From: an uncultured Latescibacterota bacterium
Lineage (GTDB): Bacteria; Latescibacterota; UBA2968; UBA8231
Direction: 5' to 3'
Assembly (NCBI GenBank): GCA_951813615.1
Contig: OX638377.1
Location: forward strand, 620,001-684,000
DNA: 64,000 bases
In this document: positions 41,509-50,567 of the stretch, piece after piece
How the letters are laid out: every line of letters begins with the position of its first letter
Position numbering within the stretch: the first letter of the stretch is position 1
The notes under the pieces: model-generated
Database searches by the model: none
The model's input: only the letters and a program-made list of their open reading frames with translations
Told to the model about the DNA's origin: nothing
Made by a program: the position numbers and the translations under genes

Positions 41509-43098
41509 CTAAACAGACACAACATCAAACAATTCCATTTGCTTCGGCCCGTCCTGCCACTCTATTTCTGGCAGTAGGTCTGCAAGCGCAGCCGCCGGGA
41601 CCCTTCCCAACTCTTTCGGCTCCAGCTTGTGTAGCCCTCCCCCATAAACTCTCCCCTCGTTCAGCATCTCCTTCGGGCTTATGCCATTCAGGAAGTCCCA
41701 CACTTGCCGCTTTAACTGGGGAGATTCTGCAATCGCTCTGTCAATGTCTCCTCTCGGATACAGCATCAGATAGACATTGGGGGCAGTCGCATTGGAGTGG
41801 TTCAGGATGAATCGAAATGGCCGCCCGTTCTTCTTGTCGCTGCGGCCGAGGTAGGTGCAGAGGAACGGCGCAGCCGGGCGGCGCTCTTGTGTATACCAGG
41901 GTGACCGATGCCGACAGATATAGCGTTCGGCTATGCCCTGCGCCTTGCCTTCTTCAAGGTAGGCCCCCAGCGTCGGATGACGCTCCTTGACCTTCTCTTC
42001 TGGCAACCGACAGTCTAAGAGGAACAACTGACGCTCCAATACAGGGTTGCCAGCACGATCCGCCAAGATTTCGGTATCTGGCACGTAACGCGGGCTTGGG
42101 AGTATAGGTCGGAACACCTCGGCAGGAAGCCCACGCTCTTCGATCTCCTCCGTTGACAGGATGAAGTACCTATTGCCGCCCGTCGCCAGTCCGCGCTTGA
42201 TCGTGAAGAAGTCCGCGAGCACCGGCGCGTGCGACTCCGAGTGGCTCTCTTTCATCGGGTACAGCGTCCATTTCGGGTCGCGTCGGAGCGTATCAACCGA
42301 GACCAGTCGTTCCAGACTCGGCCGCAGCAGTGAACCGCCATAGGTCATACGTACTTTGTGATCGGCGGGTGGCTCTTTCTTGCTGAACCAAACTATCGCA
42401 GAGGACACTAGAGCGTCCCCGAATTGCACTTCTTTGGGGTCGAAACGGTGGATGTGCAGCAACGTAACCTTGTCGAGCAGATAGCGTTTTATCGACGCGC
42501 CGTAGTTGACGTCCATGAATTCGCTCGGTATCAGCCAGCTCGCCAGTCCGCCTTCCGCCATCCACTGGTGAGACAAGCCGAGGAAGTAACAGTACAGACC
42601 GGCAAGCCCGTTCACCTCAATGCCGCAAGCCTCCCTTGTGCGGGCTTTCAGGCGTCGTTTCTCTTTGCTGGCGATGTGGTGATGTCGCACGTAGGGCGGG
42701 TTGCAGATCAACAGGTTGAACTTCTCTTTGTCCGATGGGGGGGCAGCCAGAGTAAAGTCCTCCAAGCGGACATCCAGCATAGTACCCTGCCAGAGATTCG
42801 CCGCAGGTTCGCCGTAATGAGGATCGACTTCGTAGCCGACGGCGCGTGTCAGGCGGTCTGCCGGGAAGACCTTGAGCAGTGCTGAGTAGAACGAGCCGGT
42901 CCCGATGGCTGGGTCGATAAACCGCACCGTCTCAGTCTCACTCAGTTGCCCTTTTGCATACTCAAGGATCTGTACGGCAAGTTCCGTCGGAGTTGCAAAC
43001 TGCCCCATCCTGTTGCGTTCGGCCTGATCCTTGGCCGTATCCAGTTCAGCTTGGACCGCGAGCCGACGTTCTTCCCACTTTGTCATGGATTTCGTCAT
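41509..43098 (-). CDS. Type II N6-adenine DNA methyltransferase
   Basis: 529 residues. GQFATPTELAVQILEYAKGQL leads to the SAM motif RFIDPAIGTGSFYSALL and the catalytic motif NLLICNPPYVRHHHI (NPPY). This order (I before IV) and the length place it with the gamma-type N6-adenine methylases paired with type II nucleases. The C-terminal part (target recognition) ends with NGISPKEMLNEGRVYGGGLHKLEP. The ATG immediately follows the nuclease stop (TAGATG), so the two are one operon. Confidence 0.9.
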   Translation of the reverse strand: MTKSMTKWEERRLAVQAELDTAKDQAERNRMGQFATPTELAVQILEYAKGQLSETETVRFIDPAIGTGSFYSALLKVFPADRLTRAVGYEVDPHYGEPAANLWQGTMLDVRLEDFTLAAPPSDKEKFNLLICNPPYVRHHHIASKEKRRLKARTREACGIEVNGLAGLYCYFLGLSHQWMAEGGLASWLIPSEFMDVNYGASIKRYLLDKVTLLHIHRFDPKEVQFGDALVSSAIVWFSKKEPPADHKVRMTYGGSLLRPSLERLVSVDTLRRDPKWTLYPMKESHSESHAPVLADFFTIKRGLATGGNRYFILSTEEIEERGLPAEVFRPILPSPRYVPDTEILADRAGNPVLERQLFLLDCRLPEEKVKERHPTLGAYLEEGKAQGIAERYICRHRSPWYTQERRPAAPFLCTYLGRSDKKNGRPFRFILNHSNATAPNVYLMLYPRGDIDRAIAESPQLKRQVWDFLNGISPKEMLNEGRVYGGGLHKLEPKELGRVPAAALADLLPEIEWQDGPKQMELFDVVSV

Positions 43099-44061
43099 CT
43101 ACAGGCCAAACTCTCCAAGGTCTTCGATGCGATGCTCCCACACCCAGTCGATGCCTTCCGCCGCCTCGTAGCCCAAGTAGCCACTGTCGAAGTATCCGCA
43201 TAGGAACAGGATGTATCTCACGTCCTCTCCGTAAGACTGGCGCAGTTGGCTCATCTTGGCAGCCTCCTCTTTGCGGCGCTTGTTCACGTTGGCGAAGTCA
43301 CCCGCTGATTTGGCCTCGACAAGTAGAGGCAGGTCTCCTAATCGTGCCGCCTTTGGCATGATGACTGCATCCACCGGTGTGTTGACCTGCCGACCGGTAC
43401 CCTCCTGCTTAGCCGGTACGTTCATCCGAAACGAGAACGTACCCGGCTCCATGTTGTCGTAACTCCTCTGCCCTCCTGCTGGAAGATTGGCGTATCCGCG
43501 ATTCTCCAGCCACGCTGCTATGGCGTCAAGCTGCCGCTTTTCTTGGGCATTCCGAATGATGGGATTTGCAACAGCCCCGCACAAGCGGTCGGCCAAGATT
43601 GTCGCTGCCCGGTGTCGTTCCTGCTCCGAAGGCGCGTCTCCCCACTCCAGCCAGACGAGAATGTCCTTGTCAGCCATCTTTTGGATGATTGCTGCGACCT
43701 TGCCAAGGGCGCTGTCCACTTCTTGCCGGGACATCCGAGGCGGTAGCTTCCCGTCCTTTTCCATGACTTTGACTAGGTTCGCCGGCACCCCGGCGAGTCC
43801 GATAAGCCGGTCCACGGCGAGAGGCGGGCAGGTTGCCATCCGTAGGGTAGGCAGGATGCTGGGATTGGCCCTCAGCAACTCCACATCAATATCTGTCAGG
43901 TTTTCCGTAGCCTCTAGGGTCGCTTTAACGTCTATGGTAGTCTGAAATCGGGTTGTCCTATAGGCTTCCGGCGCAAACCGAGTAAACCAGTTGTTGTACA
44001 TGTCTACCGACTGTTCGATATCTGCTTTCCACCTGTCCGGTTTGTCTCTATTAACCGCCAT
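43099..44061 (-). CDS. Type II restriction endonuclease, XamI-like
   Basis: 320 residues. The opening WKADIEQSVDMYNNWFTRFAPEAYR and the middle TLEATENLTDIDVELLRANPSILPTLRM are what I recall of the XamI family (GTCGAC). The PD-(D/E)XK active site is visible as D in TPVDAVIMPKA and EAK in LLVEAKSAGDFANVNKR. ATG at 44061 is preferred over the overlapping GTG. The nuclease gene is first and the methylase second. The family name is from memory; a nuclease role is secure from context and active site. Confidence 0.82.
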   Translation of the reverse strand: MAVNRDKPDRWKADIEQSVDMYNNWFTRFAPEAYRTTRFQTTIDVKATLEATENLTDIDVELLRANPSILPTLRMATCPPLAVDRLIGLAGVPANLVKVMEKDGKLPPRMSRQEVDSALGKVAAIIQKMADKDILVWLEWGDAPSEQERHRAATILADRLCGAVANPIIRNAQEKRQLDAIAAWLENRGYANLPAGGQRSYDNMEPGTFSFRMNVPAKQEGTGRQVNTPVDAVIMPKAARLGDLPLLVEAKSAGDFANVNKRRKEEAAKMSQLRQSYGEDVRYILFLCGYFDSGYLGYEAAEGIDWVWEHRIEDLGEFGL

Positions 44062-44138
44062 CACTCAAGTACCCATCCATAATATATCAAATGCTTGAAA
44101 CACCATATTGTTCGCCGGAGATTCGCTTCCCACGGCAA

Positions 44139-44858
44139 TTAGCTTCCAAGTTTCGCGGCAAGGTCGTGGAAATCTTGCGCAACTATGTCAAAGTCTCCGT
44201 CTTGCGCGGTGTCCGTCTGGCCTTCCGGTCCCCATTCAAGTGGACGTGGAATGAAGGCCGTTCTGAAGCCAACAGCTCTGGCCCCCTCTAAGTCGTGGCG
44301 ATGCGCCGCGACCATCAGGATTGAAGACGGCTCCAAATCAAGCAGATGCGCCGCGGTCTCGTACACTTCTCGGTCCGGCTTGTAATGCCGCGCAAGCTCT
44401 GCTGACAAGATACAGTCCCACGGAATACCGGCGTGCTTGGCCATGTTGGTCAGCAGTGACATGTTGCCATTGGAAAGCGCGGCGACGACGTATTTGGACT
44501 TCAGCCGCAACATGCCGCCGACCACATCGGGCCACGGATCCAGTCTGTGCCAAACGCGCTTGAAATGACTTTTCTCGTCCTCGGACAACTCAGAAATCGA
44601 GAAGTCTTGCAGAATGTCATCGAGAATCATGCGGTGGAGCGCGTCTATTTTTGTCCAAGGCAATTCGCCGCTCCGCACGCGCCCCATAGCAGGTTCATAG
44701 CCATTGCGCCAAGCCGTGGCAAAGCGCGCCCAGTCCACGGAAAGCCGCTTGTCGCAGCCTAAGCGCTCACCCTCTCGCACAATGGTAGAGTACCAGTCGG
44801 TGACCGTGCCGAAGACATCGACAGTTAGCGCCTTAATAGATGTCTTCCAAGATTCCAT
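44139..44858 (-). CDS. HAD-superfamily hydrolase, type II haloacid dehalogenase-like
   Basis: 239 residues. Nucleophile in LTVDVFGTVTDWYS (DxFGTxxDW, the haloacid dehalogenase form), SNGN in VAALSNGNMSLL (motif II), K in RHYKPDREVYETAA (motif III) and the acidic end in MVAAHRHDLEGARAVGF. The usual motif IV H-x-x-D is present. The substrate may be a 2-haloacid or a phosphate. A diverged fragment of the same gene lies on the far side of the restriction-modification pair. Confidence 0.87.
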   Translation of the reverse strand: MESWKTSIKALTVDVFGTVTDWYSTIVREGERLGCDKRLSVDWARFATAWRNGYEPAMGRVRSGELPWTKIDALHRMILDDILQDFSISELSEDEKSHFKRVWHRLDPWPDVVGGMLRLKSKYVVAALSNGNMSLLTNMAKHAGIPWDCILSAELARHYKPDREVYETAAHLLDLEPSSILMVAAHRHDLEGARAVGFRTAFIPRPLEWGPEGQTDTAQDGDFDIVAQDFHDLAAKLGS

Positions 44859-44909
44859 GCTTTTAGTCGTTTCAAAGGATTTTTCTATCTAGCTGCGGAA
44901 GGCCGCTTG

Positions 44910-47093
44910 CTATTGCTCCGCTCCCGATTCGGCTTGGAGACGCCCGGCGAGGAGGTAGCGATACAGCTTGAGGGTAAGCTGCTGTTCGTGCTGCTCCAGC
45001 CAGCCTAGGGCGGCCGGGGGCAGCACCATCGTTTGGCAGGGTTCGTTCGCAATCACAGAGGTCGTTGTTTGGGCCGGCCATATCGCATCGCCGGGGCCGC
45101 ACTGATACAGGCGCGTACCCGAGGCATCGTAGCCGGAAGCGCGGCCCGAAATCAGCAGTTGCAGACCCTCATGCGGTGCACCCGGTCCTGCAAGGGCCTC
45201 GCCGGCGGAGTACTCGTGAGGACTCAGCCACTCTTGCAGTTCTTCCATCAGGCTTTCGAAGTCGATCTGCCGCTCCAAGTAGCGCTCGAGGTCCTCGGCG
45301 GCGTGTTCCAACAGCGAGGCGCGTCGCTCGTCTGCCGCGTCCGCCTTCCAGTCCGCAATGACGATCTCCTCGCAGCGCTCGAGGGCGCGGTCCACATCCG
45401 GCTCCACCAGCAACTCGTCATGTACGGCCGGCGGCAGGCTGCGCTCGAGCCCGGCCCTCAACTCCTCGGACAACGCGCTTAGAACTACCTGCACTCCAGC
45501 CGCGTTCGCCGCCTGCAGAAACCGGCCCAGGACGCTAACCGCCGAGAAGTCGAAGCCAGAGACGGCGGCGAAGTCCAGTATCAGGCAAGTAGGACGCGAA
45601 GCACCGCGCAGGGACTGCCTGAGATGATCGGCGAGGGGGCAGACGCTGCCAAAAAAGAGGTAGCCGCGCAGCCGGTAGGCGTGCACCCGCTCGCCCTCCC
45701 TCAGCAGGATGGCGCGATCGGGGACGGGACGGGTCTTGTTGCTCTCGCGTTCTTTGGCTGTGAATCGCGATTCGATCGGATCGATGCGGCTGAGGCGCAC
45801 GGCGAAGAACACCAAGGTGGCGAGCAACCCGACGCCCACCCCCTCGATCATGCCGAAAGACATGATTGTAATGAAGATCAGCAGAATAATGCCGTACTCG
45901 GACCAAGGGAGCCGTCTGCGGCTTGCCACCAGACCTTGGTCCAACATGCCGAGACCGGCAAAGACTAGGATGCCACCTACGAGTGCAGCCGGGACGAATT
46001 TCAGCATCTCGTCGCCTAAGAGCAACGCGCTCCCGATGACGAGAGCGGCGATCACGCCGGTCAACCTTGTTGCGGCCCCAAGCAGCTTGCTGCGCAGGGA
46101 CGCTGGCACGACAAGGGTCGCCACTGTGCCACCGCCCAGACCGGCGATCACACTCGCGACCCCCGTCGCCTTGAACTCCCGGTCCCAGTCCAACTCCTGA
46201 TTCACCGCCAACTCGAGGCCGGCGAAATTCATGACCACGGCGATGAAAGCGACCAGAATCAGCGTCAGCATGTTGGGAACCTGCGCGGCTATCAAGGCCC
46301 ATTCCACATGCACTAGGTCGGCGGGAAGCAAGGCCGGCCACAGACTCCCGTGCGCCTCTGAGTGGTGGAGCAGTAGGCCCTCCGCCCGCGCTTCGTCACC
46401 TGAAATGCCGAGGGCGGCGAGTGCGAGATGGTACCCACCAACGATGAGCGCGACACTCACTAGCAGAATCAGCGGGTGTCCCCAGCGTTTCATCGCGAGG
46501 TACAAGGCGATTCCGTACACCGCGCCCGGGCTCCACTTCCACAGCAGGGGGGGCTGCAGAAGTGCGGGAAGTGCCAGCCACGCCGGTTTGGTTCCCATCA
46601 GCGACATGGCCGCTAGGCACACGGCTCCTCCGATTCCAGCGACGAATCCACCCGCCACCGGATACGGAATGAAGCGCGTTAGATTGGCGAGCCGGAAGCG
46701 ACCGATTAGGAGACAGCACCCGCCAGTGGCGACTGAGCTGATGATGAGCGCAATCGCCGTGGTGACGAATAGCGCGTCGCCCTCGGCAAGCATCGTAGCG
46801 CCGATCGTTGCCATGCCGATCACCAGCGCGGGAGACAGCCCCGCAATCGCTCCAGGGTAGCCGCCCATGAGGGCGATGATCAGGCACGCCGCAAAGTTCC
46901 CGAACAGCACGAGGCCGACGCCTTGGGAGGAATAGGGAGCCAAAGCTCCCGAGAATATGAAGCTCCCGAAGGCAACCTGGGCGACGAGCAGACCTAGGCC
47001 CGAAGTGAAGCCGGCTGACAGCGCTGGAACGGCCTTCGCAGACAGGATGTCGGCGCGAAACTCGGACGCAAGATTTTGGAGTAAGGATTTCAT
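44910..47093 (-). CDS. SulP-family anion transporter with STAS and cyclic-nucleotide-binding domains
   Basis: 727 residues. About ten to twelve membrane helices occupy residues 20-430 (GFTSGLGLLVAQVAFGSFIF, GGYPGAIAGLSPALVIGMA). A STAS domain follows at about 460-560 (YLFFGSVCPLADHLRQ, LILDFAAVSGFDFSAVS). The last 110 residues form a cyclic-nucleotide-binding-like beta-roll (YSAGEALAGPGAPHEGLQLLISG, CGPGDAI). It probably moves sulfate, bicarbonate or another small anion across the inner membrane, controlled by the two cytoplasmic domains. ATG at 47093; the ribosome-binding site is weak. GC-rich, so likely native. Confidence 0.88.
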   Translation of the reverse strand: MKSLLQNLASEFRADILSAKAVPALSAGFTSGLGLLVAQVAFGSFIFSGALAPYSSQGVGLVLFGNFAACLIIALMGGYPGAIAGLSPALVIGMATIGATMLAEGDALFVTTAIALIISSVATGGCCLLIGRFRLANLTRFIPYPVAGGFVAGIGGAVCLAAMSLMGTKPAWLALPALLQPPLLWKWSPGAVYGIALYLAMKRWGHPLILLVSVALIVGGYHLALAALGISGDEARAEGLLLHHSEAHGSLWPALLPADLVHVEWALIAAQVPNMLTLILVAFIAVVMNFAGLELAVNQELDWDREFKATGVASVIAGLGGGTVATLVVPASLRSKLLGAATRLTGVIAALVIGSALLLGDEMLKFVPAALVGGILVFAGLGMLDQGLVASRRRLPWSEYGIILLIFITIMSFGMIEGVGVGLLATLVFFAVRLSRIDPIESRFTAKERESNKTRPVPDRAILLREGERVHAYRLRGYLFFGSVCPLADHLRQSLRGASRPTCLILDFAAVSGFDFSAVSVLGRFLQAANAAGVQVVLSALSEELRAGLERSLPPAVHDELLVEPDVDRALERCEEIVIADWKADAADERRASLLEHAAEDLERYLERQIDFESLMEELQEWLSPHEYSAGEALAGPGAPHEGLQLLISGRASGYDASGTRLYQCGPGDAIWPAQTTTSVIANEPCQTMVLPPAALGWLEQHEQQLTLKLYRYLLAGRLQAESGAEQ

Positions 47094-47127
47094 TCTGCTA
47101 GACGTTAATATAATCTATAATCACTAA

Positions 47128-47142
47128 GCATAATCTGTGCCA
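47128..47142 (-). promoter_or_regulatory. Candidate sigma-54 promoter of the SulP gene
   Basis: On the minus strand TGGCAC (47142-47137), 5 bases, ATGC (47131-47128); the GG and GC are 10 bases apart as required. One mismatch to the TTGC element. The start would be near 47116, leaving about 23 bases to the ATG. Confidence 0.4.
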
Positions 47143-47284
47143 AGTCGTCGGCAAACAGATAAGTCTCTTTCTACGGTGACGCACAATGCAACGGTTAAAT
47201 AGCGCTGAAGGAACGGAGGAAGAAGCCAACCCTTTGAAATTATGTGAGTTTTGGAAAATCTGGCGAGATAGGCTGATTTGCAAT

Positions 47285-47342
47285 ATTGTCGCATATTACA
47301 ACAATTAATCTAAATTGTCGCATATTACAACAATTAATCTAA
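47285..47342. repeat. Two perfect tandem copies of a 29-base repeat
   Basis: Copies at 47285-47313 and 47314-47342 are identical. Each contains TTGT-N8-ACAA, a dyad that could be an operator half-site pair. It lies in the 384-base gap between the divergent SulP and helicase genes, where nothing else but the promoter candidate is seen. Confidence 0.9.
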
Positions 47343-47477
47343 CGTATTCAACGATAACCCGACGTGGCGATGCACCGCCACGTTCTCTCCCTCTCGCCTT
47401 GCCCTAGCGCAATAGCTTAACTATTCTCATTTCCTCCCCGCTCGTTTTCGCTATACACTGCTTCAGGAAATTGAGCC

Positions 47478-50411
47478 TTGATCTGCGACGCCGAGAGCAT
47501 CGCCGAACACATCCGCTTTCTCAAACGCCGCATCTTGGGCAATGAGGTCGTCCATCACCAGACCTTGCCCGCACGCCCGGCGCGTCTAGTCCGCGACTTG
47601 GCTGGCCTACCTCCGGCCATGGCCCGCATCCTCGAAATCGCCCGCATTCCCGCGCTCTATACGCATCAGGCCGAGGGCATCCAAAAAGTGCTGGAGGGCC
47701 AGCACGTGGCCATTGCCACGCCCACGGCCTCGGGCAAGACCTTGGTGTACAACGCGCCCGTGCTGACCACACTGCTCGACGACCCAGAGGCGCACGCGCT
47801 CTACATATTCCCACTCAAGGCGTTGGAGCAGGATCAGTTCGACGAGCTGAGCGGCTTGATGCAGGGCTTGGGCGGCACGCTGAAAGCGGCCATTTACGAC
47901 GGCGACACCACGGGGCATCGTCGCCGACAAATCCGCACTAAGCCGCCGCAGGTACTCTTCACTACGCCGGACATGCTGCACTCGGGCATCCTCGCCTTCC
48001 ACGAGGCGTGGGCTGGCTTTTTTGCTCGCCTGCGCTACGTGGTCATCGACGAGCTGCACGCGTATAGCGGCGTCTTTGGCACCCACGTGCTGCACCTTTT
48101 TCGCCGCTTAAACCGCATTTGCGCGCACTATGGGTCCGATCCGGTGTACATCACCAGTTCGGCGACGATGGGCAATCCTCGCGAGCTGGCGGGCGAGTTG
48201 CTCAACCGTTCCTTTTACGCGATTGAAGACCACGGCGCTCCGGCTGCGGCGCGCCACTTCGTGTTTGTCAATCCGACAGAAAGCCCCAACACCCTCGCGG
48301 CCCATCTGCTGCGCGCCAGCGTGCTCAAGGACTACCGCACGATTGTCTTCACTCGCGCTCGCATCACCACTGAACTGGTGTACCGCTGGGCCACTCAGAG
48401 CCGCCCGGACTTGCGGGAGCGGATCTCTTCGTATCGCGCGGGCTATTTGCCTACTGAGCGCCGCCAGATCGAGCAGGCGCTCAACGGCGGCCAGCTCATG
48501 GGTGTGGTGGCCACGTCGGCTTTGGAACTGGGCATTGACATCGGCGGCTTGGATGTCTGCGTGTTGGTCGGCTATCCGGGTTCGATCATTAACACTTGGC
48601 AGCGCGCCGGTCGCGTGGGCCGCGCTGGCCGCGAGTCGCTCATCCTCCTCATCGCGTCTCCCGACGCGCTCGACCAGTATTTTATGCGGCACCCGGGGGA
48701 GTTTTTCGCGCGCGATTTAGAGGACGCGGTGGTGGATCCGACGAATCAGTACATCCTCAAAAACCACCTCACGTGCGCGGCGCGCGAGTTGCCCCTCGCC
48801 GCTAGCGAGTCGGAGTACGCGCTGCCCAACTATCAGGCGGCGATTGATGCGCTGACTGAGGAGGGGATGCTGCTGCAGAATGCCGAGGGCGACGCTTGGT
48901 TTGCCGCGCGCAAGCAGCCGCACCGCTTGGTCAACATGCGCACCATCGGCGAGTCGTATAACATCGTCGATCGCGGCGACAATCAGATTGGCACGGTCAG
49001 CGGCGGTCAGGTGTACGGCGAGTGCTACAAAGGCGCGATTTACTTGCACCGCGGCCGTCAGTACGAGATCGGCGACCGCAATCCCGAGCGGGGCCAGATT
49101 TACGCCGAGGAAGTGGATGTGGCGTACTTCACTCGCGCCCGCACGGAAAAGGACACCGAGATTTTAGAGGAGTTGCGCTCGCGGCCGTTGAAGGGCTTTA
49201 TGGCGCGGTTGGGCCGGCTCAAGGTCAGCTCGCAGGTGGTGGGCTACGAAAAGATCCGCGTCGGCGACCAAGTTGTGCTCAGTAAGCACGATCTGGAGTC
49301 GCCGGTGGAGCACTTTGAGACTATTGGCTTTTGGATTGAGCTCGACACCCACTTCAAAGCCGACCTCAGCCGCCACCAGCACCACTACATGGGTTCGATC
49401 CACGCGATTGAACACGCCATGAAGTCGCTGTTCCCGCTGCTGGCCTTGTGCGACCGCACGGATGTCGGTGGGATTTGCTATCCCCAGCATCCGCAGCTCG
49501 GCAAAGGCGCGATTTTCGTGTACGACTATCACCCCGGTGGCATTGGTCTGGCGGAAAAGGGCTTTGCCCAGCTCGACCGCCTCTTGGACATGACGCTGTC
49601 CATGGTCGAGACCTGCGATTGTCTGCTCGGCTGCCCGTCTTGCATCCATTTCCCCACGTGCGGCGCGGGCAACGTCCCCCTCGACAAGGAAGGCGCGATC
49701 CACTTGCTCGGCGCACTCACGGGCCGCCGGGCCATTGACCGTACTCAGTCCACAGCCGAGGTCGCAGAGGACGCGCCGATTTTTGCTGAATGGGAAGAAG
49801 AGAAGGAGGTAGAAGACATGCCACCCGAACAAGGCCCACACATCGTCGTATTTGACCTCGAAACTCAGCGCTCGGCCGCGGAGGTCGGCGGCTGGAACAA
49901 AGCGCACATGATGGGTATGTCGGTCGGCGTGGTGTGGGACAGCCGCGCGCAGGCCTGCACCAAGTATTTTGAGGAAGACATCGACCGGCTTTTGGAGCAC
50001 TTACAGGCGGCCGATTTGGTCGTTGGCTTCAACATCATCGGCTTTGACTATTCGGTCTTGCGCGGGTACAGCCCATTCGACTTCCGCACGCTCAACACGC
50101 TCGACATTCTGCGCGAGATCCACCAGCGGCTGCGCTACCGAGTGAGCCTCGACTCGCTGGGCCGAGCCACGCTCGACGCAGCCAAGAGCGCCGACGGGCT
50201 GGACGCGTTGCGGTGGTTCAAAGAGGGGCGGCTGGACTTGATTGCCGAGTACTGCCAAAAGGACGTGGAGCTGACCCGCGACCTGTTCTACTTCGGGCTG
50301 AGAGAGAACTACCTGCTCTTCGACCGCCGCAACGAAGGGCGGATGCGCATCCCGCTCGATTGGAAGCTGGAGGACTTGGTGAGCGGGGGCGATTGCCCGC
50401 AGGACGGATAA
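47478..50411 (+). CDS. MrfA/YprA-like superfamily 2 helicase fused to a DnaQ-like exonuclease
   Basis: 977 residues. The helicase core: Q-motif region YTHQAEGIQKVLEG, Walker A ATPTASGKTLVYN, DEVH-like box VIDELHAYSG, SAT in YITSSATMGNP, and motif VI in QRAGRVGRAG. A DUF1998-type zinc region has CDCLLGCPSCIHFPTCG. The last 180 residues begin IVVFDLETQRSAAEVGGW and contain GFNIIGFDYSVL and YCQKDVELT, an RNase H-fold 3'-5' exonuclease. MrfA repairs mitomycin damage in Bacillus. The TTG start at 47478 has AGGAAA upstream and the frame is closed just before it. Confidence 0.92.
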   Translation: MICDAESIAEHIRFLKRRILGNEVVHHQTLPARPARLVRDLAGLPPAMARILEIARIPALYTHQAEGIQKVLEGQHVAIATPTASGKTLVYNAPVLTTLLDDPEAHALYIFPLKALEQDQFDELSGLMQGLGGTLKAAIYDGDTTGHRRRQIRTKPPQVLFTTPDMLHSGILAFHEAWAGFFARLRYVVIDELHAYSGVFGTHVLHLFRRLNRICAHYGSDPVYITSSATMGNPRELAGELLNRSFYAIEDHGAPAAARHFVFVNPTESPNTLAAHLLRASVLKDYRTIVFTRARITTELVYRWATQSRPDLRERISSYRAGYLPTERRQIEQALNGGQLMGVVATSALELGIDIGGLDVCVLVGYPGSIINTWQRAGRVGRAGRESLILLIASPDALDQYFMRHPGEFFARDLEDAVVDPTNQYILKNHLTCAARELPLAASESEYALPNYQAAIDALTEEGMLLQNAEGDAWFAARKQPHRLVNMRTIGESYNIVDRGDNQIGTVSGGQVYGECYKGAIYLHRGRQYEIGDRNPERGQIYAEEVDVAYFTRARTEKDTEILEELRSRPLKGFMARLGRLKVSSQVVGYEKIRVGDQVVLSKHDLESPVEHFETIGFWIELDTHFKADLSRHQHHYMGSIHAIEHAMKSLFPLLALCDRTDVGGICYPQHPQLGKGAIFVYDYHPGGIGLAEKGFAQLDRLLDMTLSMVETCDCLLGCPSCIHFPTCGAGNVPLDKEGAIHLLGALTGRRAIDRTQSTAEVAEDAPIFAEWEEEKEVEDMPPEQGPHIVVFDLETQRSAAEVGGWNKAHMMGMSVGVVWDSRAQACTKYFEEDIDRLLEHLQAADLVVGFNIIGFDYSVLRGYSPFDFRTLNTLDILREIHQRLRYRVSLDSLGRATLDAAKSADGLDALRWFKEGRLDLIAEYCQKDVELTRDLFYFGLRENYLLFDRRNEGRMRIPLDWKLEDLVSGGDCPQDG

Positions 50412-50567
50412 ATGACAGATTAGACCCGGCAATTATTAGCGAAAGGCAACAGTTGAATCCGCGCCTATACATCAGACGCAGGTTGGTTATGACTGCAGGC
50501 AGCCGTTGTCATCGCAGGAGAAGACGCTAATGCTACTCTTCTACAATCTGCCAGGGAGGAGAACGCA

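Noticed and set aside
41118..41810. Plus-strand frame across the HAD fragment and the methylase end
   Set aside because: It runs opposite two recognised coding segments and has no ribosome-binding site or domain.
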